Of a stretch of DNA of 64,000 nucleotides, positions 34,176 through 43,129 are shown piece by piece. A program made the position numbers and the translations under genes. The DNA is taken from assembly GCA_910584615.1 (NCBI GenBank), contig CAJUAM010000006.1, forward strand, positions 37,789 through 101,788. Direction: 5' to 3'. The notes under the pieces are model-generated. The model had not been told where the DNA came from. It did no database searches and saw nothing but the letters and a program-made list of their open reading frames with translations. The stretch comes from an uncultured Dorea sp. Lineage in GTDB: Bacteria; Bacillota; Clostridia; Lachnospirales; Lachnospiraceae. The stretch's first letter is position 1; every line of letters starts with the position of its first letter.

Positions 34176-34970
34176 TTACAAGCTTCTGGAAATCTCTTCA
34201 CAGACCTTCACGGCCTCAAACACTGCGCTTCTGAATCCTCTTTCCTCCAATGTACGCACAGCTCCTATCGTAGTCCCTGCCGGTGAACATACCATATCTT
34301 TCAGTTCTCCCGGATGCCTGCCGGTATCAAGTACCATCTTCGCGCTTCCTAAAACTGCCTGTGCCGCAAACCTGTAGGCCTGCGCTCTTGGCATACCGCC
34401 GGACACAGCGGCATCTGCCATAGCTTCAATAAACATAAATACATAAGCCGGTGAACTTCCGCTGACTGCTGTTACAACATCCATGAGCTTTTCCGGTACA
34501 ATCTCCACTTTACTAAAACTTTCAAGAATTTCTTTGACCTGCGTTATTTCTTCTTCTGTCATATGCTCATTGGGGCATGCTGCTGTCATACCCTCTCCAA
34601 CCATAGCCGGAGTATTCGGCATCGTGCGTACGATCTTTACCGCTTTTCCAAACTGCTCAGAAAGCCAGCCAAGAGTCTTGCCCGGCGCGATCGTGATAAT
34701 GATCTTTTCATCTGTCACCTCATCTTTAATTCCGGCGATCACATCCGCGTAAAACTGCGGCTTCACAGACAGAATGATAACCTCCGCCTTACTTACTACC
34801 TCTTTATTGTCTGTTGTCACATGAATTCCAAACTGCTCTTTTACCCTCTCCCTGCCCGGCGCGAACAGATCCGCGCCGATGATCTCATCTGCCTTAAAAA
34901 GACCTTTTCCGATCACACCGCCCATGATCGCTGATGCCATGTTACCTGTACCGATAAAACCTAATTTCAT
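34176..34970 (-). CDS. proC: Pyrroline-5-carboxylate reductase
   Basis: 264 aa enzyme for the last step of proline synthesis, NAD(P)H-dependent. The Rossmann motif is GFIGTGNMASAIMGG. The C-terminal dimer domain carries VSGSSPAYVFMFIEAMADAA and a conserved MVCSPAGTTIGAVRTLEE. The gene is monocistronic, and its 5' region carries three TTGTAYACAA palindromes likely bound by the divergent GntR protein. Confidence 0.95.
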   Translation of the reverse strand: MKLGFIGTGNMASAIMGGVIGKGLFKADEIIGADLFAPGRERVKEQFGIHVTTDNKEVVSKAEVIILSVKPQFYADVIAGIKDEVTDEKIIITIAPGKTLGWLSEQFGKAVKIVRTMPNTPAMVGEGMTAACPNEHMTEEEITQVKEILESFSKVEIVPEKLMDVVTAVSGSSPAYVFMFIEAMADAAVSGGMPRAQAYRFAAQAVLGSAKMVLDTGRHPGELKDMVCSPAGTTIGAVRTLEERGFRSAVFEAVKVCEEISRSL

Positions 34971-35033
34971 GATTCGTACCTTCCTTGTCCGTTCTTTGTT
35001 ATGATACCGCGGATTCCATTACATCCGCCTTTA

Positions 35034-35062
35034 TTGTATACATTCAAATAATTTGTATACAA
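35034..35062. promoter_or_regulatory. Two GntR-type operators upstream of proC
   Basis: TTGTATACA (35034-35042) and TTGTATACAA (35053-35062) are spaced 19 bp start to start. A third, TTGTACACAA, is at 35091-35100, 38 bp (twice 19) further on. The equal-phase spacing places all three on the same side of the helix, roughly. Confidence 0.6.
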
Positions 35063-35090
35063 TTTATCGTTATGTATAACATATCATTTT

Positions 35091-35100
35091 TTGTACACAA
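35091..35100. promoter_or_regulatory. Third GntR-type operator
   Basis: TTGTACACAA, overlapping a possible minus-strand -35 for proC (TTGTGT at 35100-35095 with TATACA at 35078-35073, 16-bp spacer) and 16 bp upstream of the gntR promoter -35. It could serve both directions. Confidence 0.5.
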
Positions 35101-35115
35101 AGTCAACAAAATTTC

Positions 35116-35144
35116 TTGAATCTATCATAGAAAAATGATACAAT
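35116..35144 (+). promoter_or_regulatory. Promoter of the gntR gene
   Basis: TTGAAT (35116-35121), a 17-bp spacer and TACAAT (35139-35144), about 44 bp before the ATG. Confidence 0.65.
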
Positions 35145-35187
35145 TCAGCCATACAAATTCAAAACTGATTACGGATCGGGGAAGATT

Positions 35188-35826
35188 ATGTCAGAAAAAT
35201 CATTATCTCTTGCCGAACAGGCATACGAAAAGATCAAACAGAATATTATGGATCTCACATATCCGCCGGGAATGCCCCTTACAGAATCCATGCTGACCAA
35301 GGAGCTTGGCATGAGCCGCAGCCCTGTAAGAAGCGCTATCCAGATGCTGCAGACTGAAGGACTGATCGAATCCGACTATTACAGATCCATAACAGTTAAA
35401 AAAATAACCCACCAGGATATTGAGGAAATCTATCAGCTCAGGGAACTTTTAGAAACCTCTGCTTTCCGGTTCATCTTCACCTCCGGCCAGCATGTGGAAT
35501 ATTCTTACCGCCTTGAGGAAAAGGTTGTCCGCATGTGCGCGGCTTCTAAAGATGTCTACAAATGGGAAATCGCGGATACAGATATGCATATGGAGATCAT
35601 CAGCGCGCTTCATAACAGCCGTATCAATAAAGTTTATGAAAACACACTTTCTGAACTGATCCGCATCGGACAGTTTTCTGTTAAAAACGGAATGCGGATT
35701 CCAAAAACGAATGATAACTTAAAGAAAATGGTACAGTATATGAGGGAAGGGGAGTTTGAAAAATCCTTTGCCATCTTAAAAGCTGACCATTTTGAGATAG
35801 GAAAAGACAGCGCGCTAAGAGAATGA
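35188..35826 (+). CDS. GntR family regulator, FCD subfamily
   Basis: 212 aa. A winged helix (about 5-75: AYEKIKQNIMDLTYPPGMPL, then TKELGMSRSPVRSAIQMLQ) precedes an all-helical FCD ligand-binding domain (about 85-205) with DTDMHMEIISALHN holding the metal-ligand His and Asp. It is divergent from proC with three TTGTAYACAA palindromes between them, so proC or the regulator itself is the likely target. The effector is unknown; FCD regulators often sense organic or amino acids. Confidence 0.9.
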   Translation: MSEKSLSLAEQAYEKIKQNIMDLTYPPGMPLTESMLTKELGMSRSPVRSAIQMLQTEGLIESDYYRSITVKKITHQDIEEIYQLRELLETSAFRFIFTSGQHVEYSYRLEEKVVRMCAASKDVYKWEIADTDMHMEIISALHNSRINKVYENTLSELIRIGQFSVKNGMRIPKTNDNLKKMVQYMREGEFEKSFAILKADHFEIGKDSALRE

Positions 35827-35833
35827 TAAAGAT

Positions 35834-36421
35834 TCAGCTCTTAAAATGCTCCATCATAACAGGCATCAGCTCTTTACTTTTACTGCTGAGCGAATAATCA
35901 CCTTTATTCAGGCACCAGTCATATACCAGTGCCCTTTCGCACATCGCATAGTAGTGTACGATATCGCTGACTGGTTTTACATTACAGATCTCTCCTCTTT
36001 TTTGTCCTTCTTCCACAATCCTTGTCACTAATTTATAATAATGGCGGTTCTGATCTAAAAGCCGTCTTTGCCCTGCCGCGACAAGCTGCGTTGAATACAG
36101 AGAGGAAAGAAGGTCTATACTGATCTTTTCTTCCATCATCGTATGAGCCATAAAGTTAATATACATCAGTTTATCAAAGCTGTTCATATCCTCACACATC
36201 TCATGATCCATCTCTTCATAATATTCATCCAGAACAAGTGACAGCGTATTCAAAAGTTCATCCTTTGTGTCAAAATAATAATAGAAAGAACCTTTCGAAG
36301 TGCCTGATAATTCAATGATTTCATCTACAGTAGTTCCATTGTACCCTCTCTCGTAAAATAACTGCCACGCGGCAGACACGATTCTGCTTTTTACGCTTTT
36401 CTTTTCTGTTTTGTTGTCCAT
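35834..36421 (-). CDS. TetR/AcrR family regulator
   Basis: 195 aa. The N-terminal HTH reads RIVSAAWQLFYERGYNGTTV, then IIELSGTSKGSFYYYFDTKD (residues 10-60), followed by a helical ligand domain. It lies 48 bp after the acylphosphatase gene on the same strand, downstream of an RND pump gene, and its stop is 7 bp from that of the convergent gntR. Control of the pump is plausible by analogy with AcrR, but no operator was identified. Confidence 0.9.
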   Translation of the reverse strand: MDNKTEKKSVKSRIVSAAWQLFYERGYNGTTVDEIIELSGTSKGSFYYYFDTKDELLNTLSLVLDEYYEEMDHEMCEDMNSFDKLMYINFMAHTMMEEKISIDLLSSLYSTQLVAAGQRRLLDQNRHYYKLVTRIVEEGQKRGEICNVKPVSDIVHYYAMCERALVYDWCLNKGDYSLSSKSKELMPVMMEHFKS

Positions 36422-36469
36422 AGCTCTTCTCCGTTATTCATGCAGCAATATCAAGATATCCTATTATTT

Positions 36470-36739
36470 TTATCTGACCCGAAACCCTTTTTCTTCTTTT
36501 ACAGGGATATCCTCTGAGTCAATCCAGCTGATCTCGATATGCATATTCCTGTTCAGCCCTTCCATCAGCTTAAAGATCAAAAGCTCCCGTCCCTGAACTT
36601 CCATGAGGACTGTGCCGTTATATTCATTTTTCACCCATCCGGCAAGCCCCATAGACTGCGCCAGATATTTGGCAGTATAACGAAAGCCCACCCCCTGTAC
36701 CCGTCCATGGAAAACAATCCGTTTACGTACTTCTGACAT
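36470..36739 (-). CDS. acyP: Acylphosphatase
   Basis: About 89 aa from ATG 36739 (MSEVRKRIVFHGRVQGVGFR), which has GGGGAAG upstream; the frame is open to 36769. It hydrolyses acyl phosphates such as acetyl phosphate. The active-site loop GRVQGVGFRY with its Arg and the Asn in VKNEYNGTVLMEVQG are present. It sits between the HD hydrolase and TetR genes. Standard length for the family. Confidence 0.93.
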   Translation of the reverse strand: MSEVRKRIVFHGRVQGVGFRYTAKYLAQSMGLAGWVKNEYNGTVLMEVQGRELLIFKLMEGLNRNMHIEISWIDSEDIPVKEEKGFRVR

Positions 36740-36776
36740 AACTACACTTCCCCAAACCTTAAAATTCAATGCTCAT

Positions 36777-37334
36777 CTATCCAAAATTTTTCTTAATGAG
36801 CATACAGTATTCTTCATAGGGTCCCATCAGGCCAAGGCTTCTTTCCAGAGAATCCCTGACTCCTTTATAATACCAGCCAATCGTATCTTTGTCCTTCATC
36901 CTGAATCTGTTCCACAGTTCATCCCCCAGAACCGGATAATCTCTGTCAATGTCACGCATATTAGCCAGCTTGTCCGCCAGACAGATAAGCTTCACCTCAT
37001 GGGGCGCATGTCTGATATGCTCAATCGTCGCCCGCTTACGTTCCATCCATGTCTTGGATTTATCCTCACTTTCCTGCGCGACCATATCTGCTACACGCTG
37101 TGTAAACTCCTGTGCCAATAAAGACTTCGATACATGCTCACAATCCTCAAGCGTATCATGCAGCAATGCGGCGCTTATGATCTCAGCATCCTGCGTCATA
37201 GACGATACAATATCCCCAACTTCGAGCGGATGCACAATATAAGGCTTGTCCGTCCCCTTACGGAACTGCCCTTCGTGTGCCTTCGTCGCAAACTCCTTTG
37301 CTTTTTTTACCATTCTAATCTCCTCTTCTGACAT
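36777..37334 (-). CDS. HD-domain phosphohydrolase, SpoT-like
   Basis: 185 aa. The metal-binding HD motif lies in AALLHDTLEDCEH (about residue 58), preceded by HEGQFRKGTDKPYIVHPLEV and followed by KLICLADKLANMRDID. This is the layout of the hydrolase domain of RelA/SpoT proteins and of small ppGpp hydrolases (MESH1-type). There is no synthetase domain. It may break down (p)ppGpp or another nucleotide. Confidence 0.88.
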   Translation of the reverse strand: MSEEEIRMVKKAKEFATKAHEGQFRKGTDKPYIVHPLEVGDIVSSMTQDAEIISAALLHDTLEDCEHVSKSLLAQEFTQRVADMVAQESEDKSKTWMERKRATIEHIRHAPHEVKLICLADKLANMRDIDRDYPVLGDELWNRFRMKDKDTIGWYYKGVRDSLERSLGLMGPYEEYCMLIKKNFG

Positions 37335-37396
37335 TTCCAGCCCTCATTTCATCCTATGCTGCCTCACTAATTCCACATCAATTCCAGACTGTTACC

Positions 37397-40300
37397 CTAT
37401 TCGTCTTTTTCTATTCCCTCTCTCAGTCTCGCCTTCTCCTTTCTATGAAACAGATCAAATATACAAGGAACAACGATCAATGTCAATATCGTTCCATATA
37501 TTAATCCGCCAATCGTTACGACTGCCATCGGTTGAACCATATCTGATCCCATACCGACTCCAACTGCCATTGTACACAAGCCAAGGATCGTAGTCAGCGC
37601 CGTCATTATGATCGGACGAAGCCTTGTCTTTCCTGCTTCTACTAATGCCGCCTTTTTATGTCTGCCTTCTTCAATAAGCTGATTGGTATAATCAATAAAC
37701 ACAATACCATTGTTTACGATAATACCCGACAACATAACGAACCCGATCATCGCGATCACACTGACAGGCATATCCGCGATCCACAGTGCCAGAAAGCCTC
37801 CTGTAAACGCAAGCGGAACAGTGAACATGATAATGAACGGTGAACGCATCGACTGAAACTGTGCCACCATGATCAAGTACATAAACACCAGCGCAAGCGC
37901 AAGCATCTTAAAGACTTCCGTCATCGCTTCATTGATCGTCTCATCTTCTCCAGTCATCTCAATCTCATACCCTTCCGGCACCTCATAATCTTTCAGGGCA
38001 TCCTTTACCCTGTTGCTCACCAGTCCGATATTGTCGTCTTCTTTAATCTCTGCAGTCACAGACGTATATCTCGTCTGCGCCTTTCGATTGATAGACTGAA
38101 AACTTGAAGTATCCACAAAGTCTGCCACCTTAGACAGCTTCACTTTTTTTGTCGTCCCATCCTGCTTCGTCACAGTGAGCTTTATCTTACGGATATCATC
38201 CCTAGTCAGGCTCTCGTTCTCATCATCCCTCACATACACATCATAATCCTGTGTATCTGTCCCAAGGGTCATCGCCGATGACGGCTCAGCAATCTTCCCA
38301 TGCAGTTCCTGATACACCTGCGCAACAGTAAGCCCCTGCTTCGCCGCCTTATCTTTATTGATCACTACACGAAGCTCCTCTGTGTTATCCTCTGTCCCGT
38401 CAGATACATTCTGTGTTCCCTTCGAAGATTCCACAATCTTCTTAACATCTTTTGAAATCTCCTGGAGCTTGTCTAAATCCTTGCCCCGGATCTCAACATT
38501 GATACCAGAACTTCCAAGAGCGCTCATATCCATCTCAGACATGTTGATAGTCAGCTCTCCATTGATATCCTTCGTTAACTTTTCAATCTCCTTTTGAAGC
38601 TGCTTATTAGAAAGAACAGGATTCTCCTTCGTAATCGCGTAGAAGGAAATGACATTTTTCTCCACCTGCGTCCCCATCATATCAGAAGAAGATACAAGCG
38701 CGCCCACATCCTCAATATCATCTATGCCGCCAAGGATATCCATTACCTTATCTGCCTCTTTGCCGGTATCCTCAAGACTGGTTCCCTTCTCTGTCTCAAG
38801 CGTCATGCTGATCTGCGTACTTTCCATCTGCGGCATAAACTCTGTTCCGTTGGACGCTGCCAAAAACGCGCTTCCTATAAATAACGCCAACGCGCCAAGC
38901 AGTACTAACACCTTTAATTTTAAAGCCTTTGCCAGAACTTTTCCATATACTTCTTTAATGTTCACAAAAAATTTACTTTCTTTCTGCTTCGTCCCGCGAA
39001 GAAGCCCCGCCGACATCATCGGCACAACTGTAAGCGCTACTAAAAGACTTGCAAGAAGAGAATAAGCGATAGTAAGCCCCATATCTACAAACAACTGTCT
39101 TGTAATTCCTTCCGCAAATACAATTGGAAGAAATACACAAACTGTCGTAAGCGTCGATGCCATGATCGCGCCGCTTACCTGCTGTCCTCCGTACATTGCA
39201 GCTTTTCTTGCCGGCACACCCTCCTCATTCCTCATACGGTAAATATTTTCAATTACCACGATCGAATTATCTACAAGCATACCGACTCCAAGCGCCAGTC
39301 CCGACAGCGAGATAATATTCAGAGTAATCCCGGAAAAATACATGGCTACAAGCGCTGTCATAATACTGATCGGAATCGAACAGGCGATGACCAGCGTCGA
39401 ACGGATACTCTTTAAAAAGACAAGCAGGATGAGCACTGCAAGCACTGCCCCGTAAAGAAGATTCTGAAGGACAGAATTCACGATCATATCAATATAAACA
39501 CCCTGATCCATCAGTGTTACCGCATGGATATCCGGATTGTCTTTACGGATCTGGTCAAATCTCTCTAAGACCCTGTCACTGACGTCACCTGTGGAATATC
39601 CCGTCTGCTTCTGGACGCTCAGCATTACTCCCGGTTTCCCGTTGATCTTTGCGTAAGTCTCATCCGCATTATCCGTAAGCTTTACAGCTGCGACATCCGT
39701 AAGCTTTACCGGGTCGATATCTTCCATATCCAAAAGTGTAAAATCCTTCAGCTCATCCAGGCTCTTAAATTTATCACCGATCCTCACAAGATAATCAATT
39801 CCGTCTTCCTTAACATAACCTGCAGGCATGCTGAAATTCTGCGCGGAGAGAAGTGTTTTAACCGTATCGGCAGACAAAATATCCTCTATCTTCACACTGT
39901 CTTCCGCCTCTTTTTCTGCCGTTTTAAGCTGTTCCTCCTGCATTTTAAGAGCAGATTCTCCCGCCGCGAGCTGTGCCGTGCCTTCTCCGATCCCGACTGC
40001 TGCCTGAAGCTGCGCTGAGGCAAGCTTTCCTCTTGCCTTCGCAAGAGACATAGCGCCGTCATTCACCTGCTTTTCTATCTTGCTAAGCTCATCTTTTCCT
40101 GCGCTCATCTTCTCCTGAGCTTCCTGCATCTGCTTTTCCTGCTTATCAAGCTCTTTTATCGTTTCTGTCAGCGTACTGTATGTAGTATCATAATTTTTCA
40201 GCGCCTCTTCCATCTGGGCAATCTGCTGGCCGATCTCCTCTTTTCCGGGAGTTCCCTCCGGAATGGAATCATACTGCGTCTTCAGGGCATCATAAGACTT

Positions 40301-41197
40301 CTTCGCTTCTGTCAGGCTGTCAAGCTGCGTCTGCGCTTCCTTCTTTCCGCTCTGAACAAGCGCAAGATTCTGCTTGATCTGCGTCTCCTGCACATTTAAC
40401 TCTGCTTTTTTCTCTGTCAGTTCAAGCTGTGCCTGTTTAAGCTCTTCACTTTTAACAGAAACCTGCGCTTCTGCCTTTTCCATACCGGCAGCCGCCTTTT
40501 TCTTGCCTGATTCCAATGCGCTCTTACCACTTTTAACCTGCTTTTTCGCATCATTTAGAGCACTCCTCGCATCGTCAAGCTGCTTTTTCATCTCTGCCTT
40601 GATATCATCGCCGATTTCATCTATCTTGTCCTCATTCACTGTAATCTCAACAGTCTCCTCAATGCTTCCTGTCACCGACACAGAAGCAACACCTTCCACG
40701 CTTTCGATCTCCGGTATCACTTCGTTCTCAACCGTCTTGCTGACCTGCGGAGTACTGTCGCCCTTCGCGCTCACTGCCGCAACAAGCACCGGCATCATAT
40801 CCGGATTCAGCTTGATGATGATAGGATTCGTTACTTCATCCGGCCAGAATCCCTTGATCTGATCCAGGCTTTCTCTCATTTCAATGGTCACAGAATCCAT
40901 ATTGGCAGTCTGCTCAAACTCCATCAAAACGGTAGAAGCATTCTCGCCGGACACAGACATAATATCTTTAATATTGCTGACCGTGGCCATCGTCTGCTCC
41001 ACAGGCTTTGTTACGATCTCCTCTACCTCCTGCGGACTCGCGCCCGGATAAGTTGTCATCACGATCGCGTAAGGCAGGTTCATACTGGGAAGCAGATCTA
41101 CCGTCATCTTTGTGAACGAGACAACTCCCAGTATAATAACCAGGACTACCCCCACCACTACTGTATAAGGTTTTTTAACACTGAATTTGGAAAGCAT
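37397..41197 (-). CDS. RND-family efflux permease with coiled-coil insert
   Basis: About 1266 aa from ATG 41197 (MLSKFSVKKPYTVVVGVVLV), which follows GGAG; the frame is open to 41344 without support. Twelve membrane segments are arranged as in AcrB, with SGLALGVGMLVDNSIVVIEN and the C-terminal counterpart FVMLSGIIVNNGIVFIDYTN containing the proton-relay region. Unusual is a coiled coil of about 240 residues (about 190-435) in the first extracytoplasmic domain. In a Gram-positive cell there is no TolC or outer membrane; this arm may replace an adaptor or reach through the wall. Substrate unknown. Confidence 0.92.
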   Translation of the reverse strand: MLSKFSVKKPYTVVVGVVLVIILGVVSFTKMTVDLLPSMNLPYAIVMTTYPGASPQEVEEIVTKPVEQTMATVSNIKDIMSVSGENASTVLMEFEQTANMDSVTIEMRESLDQIKGFWPDEVTNPIIIKLNPDMMPVLVAAVSAKGDSTPQVSKTVENEVIPEIESVEGVASVSVTGSIEETVEITVNEDKIDEIGDDIKAEMKKQLDDARSALNDAKKQVKSGKSALESGKKKAAAGMEKAEAQVSVKSEELKQAQLELTEKKAELNVQETQIKQNLALVQSGKKEAQTQLDSLTEAKKSYDALKTQYDSIPEGTPGKEEIGQQIAQMEEALKNYDTTYSTLTETIKELDKQEKQMQEAQEKMSAGKDELSKIEKQVNDGAMSLAKARGKLASAQLQAAVGIGEGTAQLAAGESALKMQEEQLKTAEKEAEDSVKIEDILSADTVKTLLSAQNFSMPAGYVKEDGIDYLVRIGDKFKSLDELKDFTLLDMEDIDPVKLTDVAAVKLTDNADETYAKINGKPGVMLSVQKQTGYSTGDVSDRVLERFDQIRKDNPDIHAVTLMDQGVYIDMIVNSVLQNLLYGAVLAVLILLVFLKSIRSTLVIACSIPISIMTALVAMYFSGITLNIISLSGLALGVGMLVDNSIVVIENIYRMRNEEGVPARKAAMYGGQQVSGAIMASTLTTVCVFLPIVFAEGITRQLFVDMGLTIAYSLLASLLVALTVVPMMSAGLLRGTKQKESKFFVNIKEVYGKVLAKALKLKVLVLLGALALFIGSAFLAASNGTEFMPQMESTQISMTLETEKGTSLEDTGKEADKVMDILGGIDDIEDVGALVSSSDMMGTQVEKNVISFYAITKENPVLSNKQLQKEIEKLTKDINGELTINMSEMDMSALGSSGINVEIRGKDLDKLQEISKDVKKIVESSKGTQNVSDGTEDNTEELRVVINKDKAAKQGLTVAQVYQELHGKIAEPSSAMTLGTDTQDYDVYVRDDENESLTRDDIRKIKLTVTKQDGTTKKVKLSKVADFVDTSSFQSINRKAQTRYTSVTAEIKEDDNIGLVSNRVKDALKDYEVPEGYEIEMTGEDETINEAMTEVFKMLALALVFMYLIMVAQFQSMRSPFIIMFTVPLAFTGGFLALWIADMPVSVIAMIGFVMLSGIIVNNGIVFIDYTNQLIEEGRHKKAALVEAGKTRLRPIIMTALTTILGLCTMAVGVGMGSDMVQPMAVVTIGGLIYGTILTLIVVPCIFDLFHRKEKARLREGIEKDE

Positions 41198-41376
41198 TGT
41201 ATAACTCCTTCTATTATATACTATTTTACAGAAACTGATTTTAAAAATTAATATGTAAATAATAGCACCTGAAGCTTCAAATGGCAATGATTCTGGTGTA
41301 TAATAATTGTCTGGAAAATCCAATTTCATTTCATGTTTAGACAAATTTTATATTTTGATCATAAAATCGGAGGTCC

Positions 41377-42111
41377 TTGATGAAAAAATATGTTCTTATC
41401 ACGGGAGCTTCCCGGGGAATCGGGAGAAGTTCCGCTCTTCTTTTTGCAAAAAATAACTACCACGTTTTTCTGAATTGCCGCAGCTCGGCAGACGAGCTTA
41501 CACAGGTAAAAGAAACCATTGACCGCATAGAAGGAGCTTCCTGCGACATTGTAATGGGAGATGCAGGGAATCCAAAAGAAGTGCGTGAGATTTTCAAAAA
41601 GATAGAGACAGTCTGCGGCCGGCTTGATGTGCTGGTAAACAACGCAGGTATTTCCCATATCGGACTTTTGAGTGACATGAGTGATGATGAATGGGATGCA
41701 GTGATACAAACAAATCTGTCTTCTGTCTTTTATTGCTGCCGTGCCGCCATACCTAAGATGGTATCTGAAAAGAGGGGCCGGATCATCAATGTCTCTTCTA
41801 TGTGGGGAGTATCCGGAGCTTCCATGGAGGCGGCCTACTCTGCCTCCAAGTCCGGTGTAAACGGACTTACCCGCGCGCTGGCAAAAGAGCTTGCGCCAAG
41901 TAACATACAGGTAAATGCCATTGCCTGCGGAGTGATTGACACAGTTATGAACAGTCAGCTAAGCGAATCAGAAAAAAAGGCATTAGAATATGATATCCCG
42001 ATGGGGCGTTTTGGTTCGCCTGCTGAAATAGCAAAAGTGATATGGGATCTTGCAAATGCGCCGGAATATATGACAGGGCAGATCTTAGGGGTAGACGGAG
42101 GATATCTGTAA
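41377..42111 (+). CDS. Short-chain dehydrogenase/reductase, FabG-like
   Basis: 244 aa Rossmann enzyme. The cofactor motif TGASRGIGRS with a downstream NCRSS arginine-serine that favours NADP, the NNAGIS motif, and the catalytic Ser-Tyr-Lys (NVSSMWG, then YSASKSG) are all present, as is the C-terminal GQILGVDGGYL. The sequence most resembles 3-oxoacyl-ACP reductases, but no fatty acid synthesis genes are near, so the substrate is open. It is divergent from the RND gene. Confidence 0.88.
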   Translation: MMKKYVLITGASRGIGRSSALLFAKNNYHVFLNCRSSADELTQVKETIDRIEGASCDIVMGDAGNPKEVREIFKKIETVCGRLDVLVNNAGISHIGLLSDMSDDEWDAVIQTNLSSVFYCCRAAIPKMVSEKRGRIINVSSMWGVSGASMEAAYSASKSGVNGLTRALAKELAPSNIQVNAIACGVIDTVMNSQLSESEKKALEYDIPMGRFGSPAEIAKVIWDLANAPEYMTGQILGVDGGYL

Positions 42112-42114
42112 AAT

Positions 42115-42154
42115 AAAAAGGGACATTCTCTTTTTCACCGGAATGTCCCTTTTT
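42115..42154. terminator. Bidirectional terminator
   Basis: AAAAAGGGACATTC / GAATGTCCCTTTTT with a 12-nt loop between the convergent SDR and proline iminopeptidase genes. T tracts are present on both strands. Confidence 0.88.
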
Positions 42155-42164
42155 ATTATCTTTA

Positions 42165-43049
42165 TCAGTCGTTCTTATTCAGCCATTCTTTCATAAGTTC
42201 TACATATCTGTCGTTGTCTTCTACAAAGCACATATGGCGGCAGGTACGGAAAAGTTCCCACTCAGAATTCGGGATCCTGTCATACATATATTTCGCGATG
42301 TACGGTGTACACAGGTCATTTCCTCCGTTGATAACAAGAGCCGGCTCCTTGATATCCTTAAGCTGCTCTGTCACATCGTATTCTTTGAGCGTACCCATCG
42401 GCGTATACTCATTCGGTCCCCATCCTACAACATATGCCTCGCCGCCTTTTTTAACCGGACGTCTTAAGCACTCCGGAGACTCATCTGTCACTGCGCCTGC
42501 CGCATGGCGGAGCATATACTCTGTCTCAGCCGCCTGATATACCGGATCGCTGTAATCATTGGTTGAAGTCGCTTTCTCGATAGCATCTTGCATCTCCTGA
42601 GGAAGTTCCTTGATCATACGGTGCTGCTCGATCCCCCACATCCAGGATGCCGGCAGTGTACTGGAAAGTATCAGACTCTTAAGTCCCTGCGGTTTGTGGT
42701 TGCACACATAGTCAAGCAGGAGCATGCCGCCCCATGACTGTCCCAAAAGATGCATCTCATCCAATCCAAGATGTTCTCTTAAAGCAACCAGCTCATTGAT
42801 CCATGTCGTCGCATTCCATAAGTCCGGACGGTTCTCTACATAAGATTCCCCGCATCCAATCTGATCGTACATTACGATCTCACGTCCGTCTTCTTCTGCA
42901 AGCCTGTCCAGCACTTCAAAATAATTGTGTGTAGAGCCCGGTCCTCCATGCAGAAGAACCAGCGGTTTTTTATTACCTGTCTTTTTCCCCACGACACGAT
43001 AATATGTTTTGTACTCTAAGTATGGCATAAAGCCTTCTCTGATTTCCAT
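42165..43049 (-). CDS. pip: Proline iminopeptidase-type alpha/beta hydrolase
   Basis: 294 aa. The oxyanion motif HGGPGSTHNY (about 34-43), DQIGCGES, nucleophile elbow GQSWGG (Ser105), and the late Asp and His in GGNDLCTPY and CRHMCFVED fit the S33 family, which removes N-terminal proline from peptides. GGGAGG precedes the ATG. The cytosolic enzyme helps use dietary or host-derived proline-rich peptides. A leucyl aminopeptidase-like specificity is possible within the family. Confidence 0.9.
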   Translation of the reverse strand: MEIREGFMPYLEYKTYYRVVGKKTGNKKPLVLLHGGPGSTHNYFEVLDRLAEEDGREIVMYDQIGCGESYVENRPDLWNATTWINELVALREHLGLDEMHLLGQSWGGMLLLDYVCNHKPQGLKSLILSSTLPASWMWGIEQHRMIKELPQEMQDAIEKATSTNDYSDPVYQAAETEYMLRHAAGAVTDESPECLRRPVKKGGEAYVVGWGPNEYTPMGTLKEYDVTEQLKDIKEPALVINGGNDLCTPYIAKYMYDRIPNSEWELFRTCRHMCFVEDNDRYVELMKEWLNKND

Positions 43050-43129
43050 TGGTGAAAACCTCCCTTAATAAAATAATGTTATTATATTTTATTATATATA
43101 AAATTTCCGGAAATGTACAGACTTTTACA

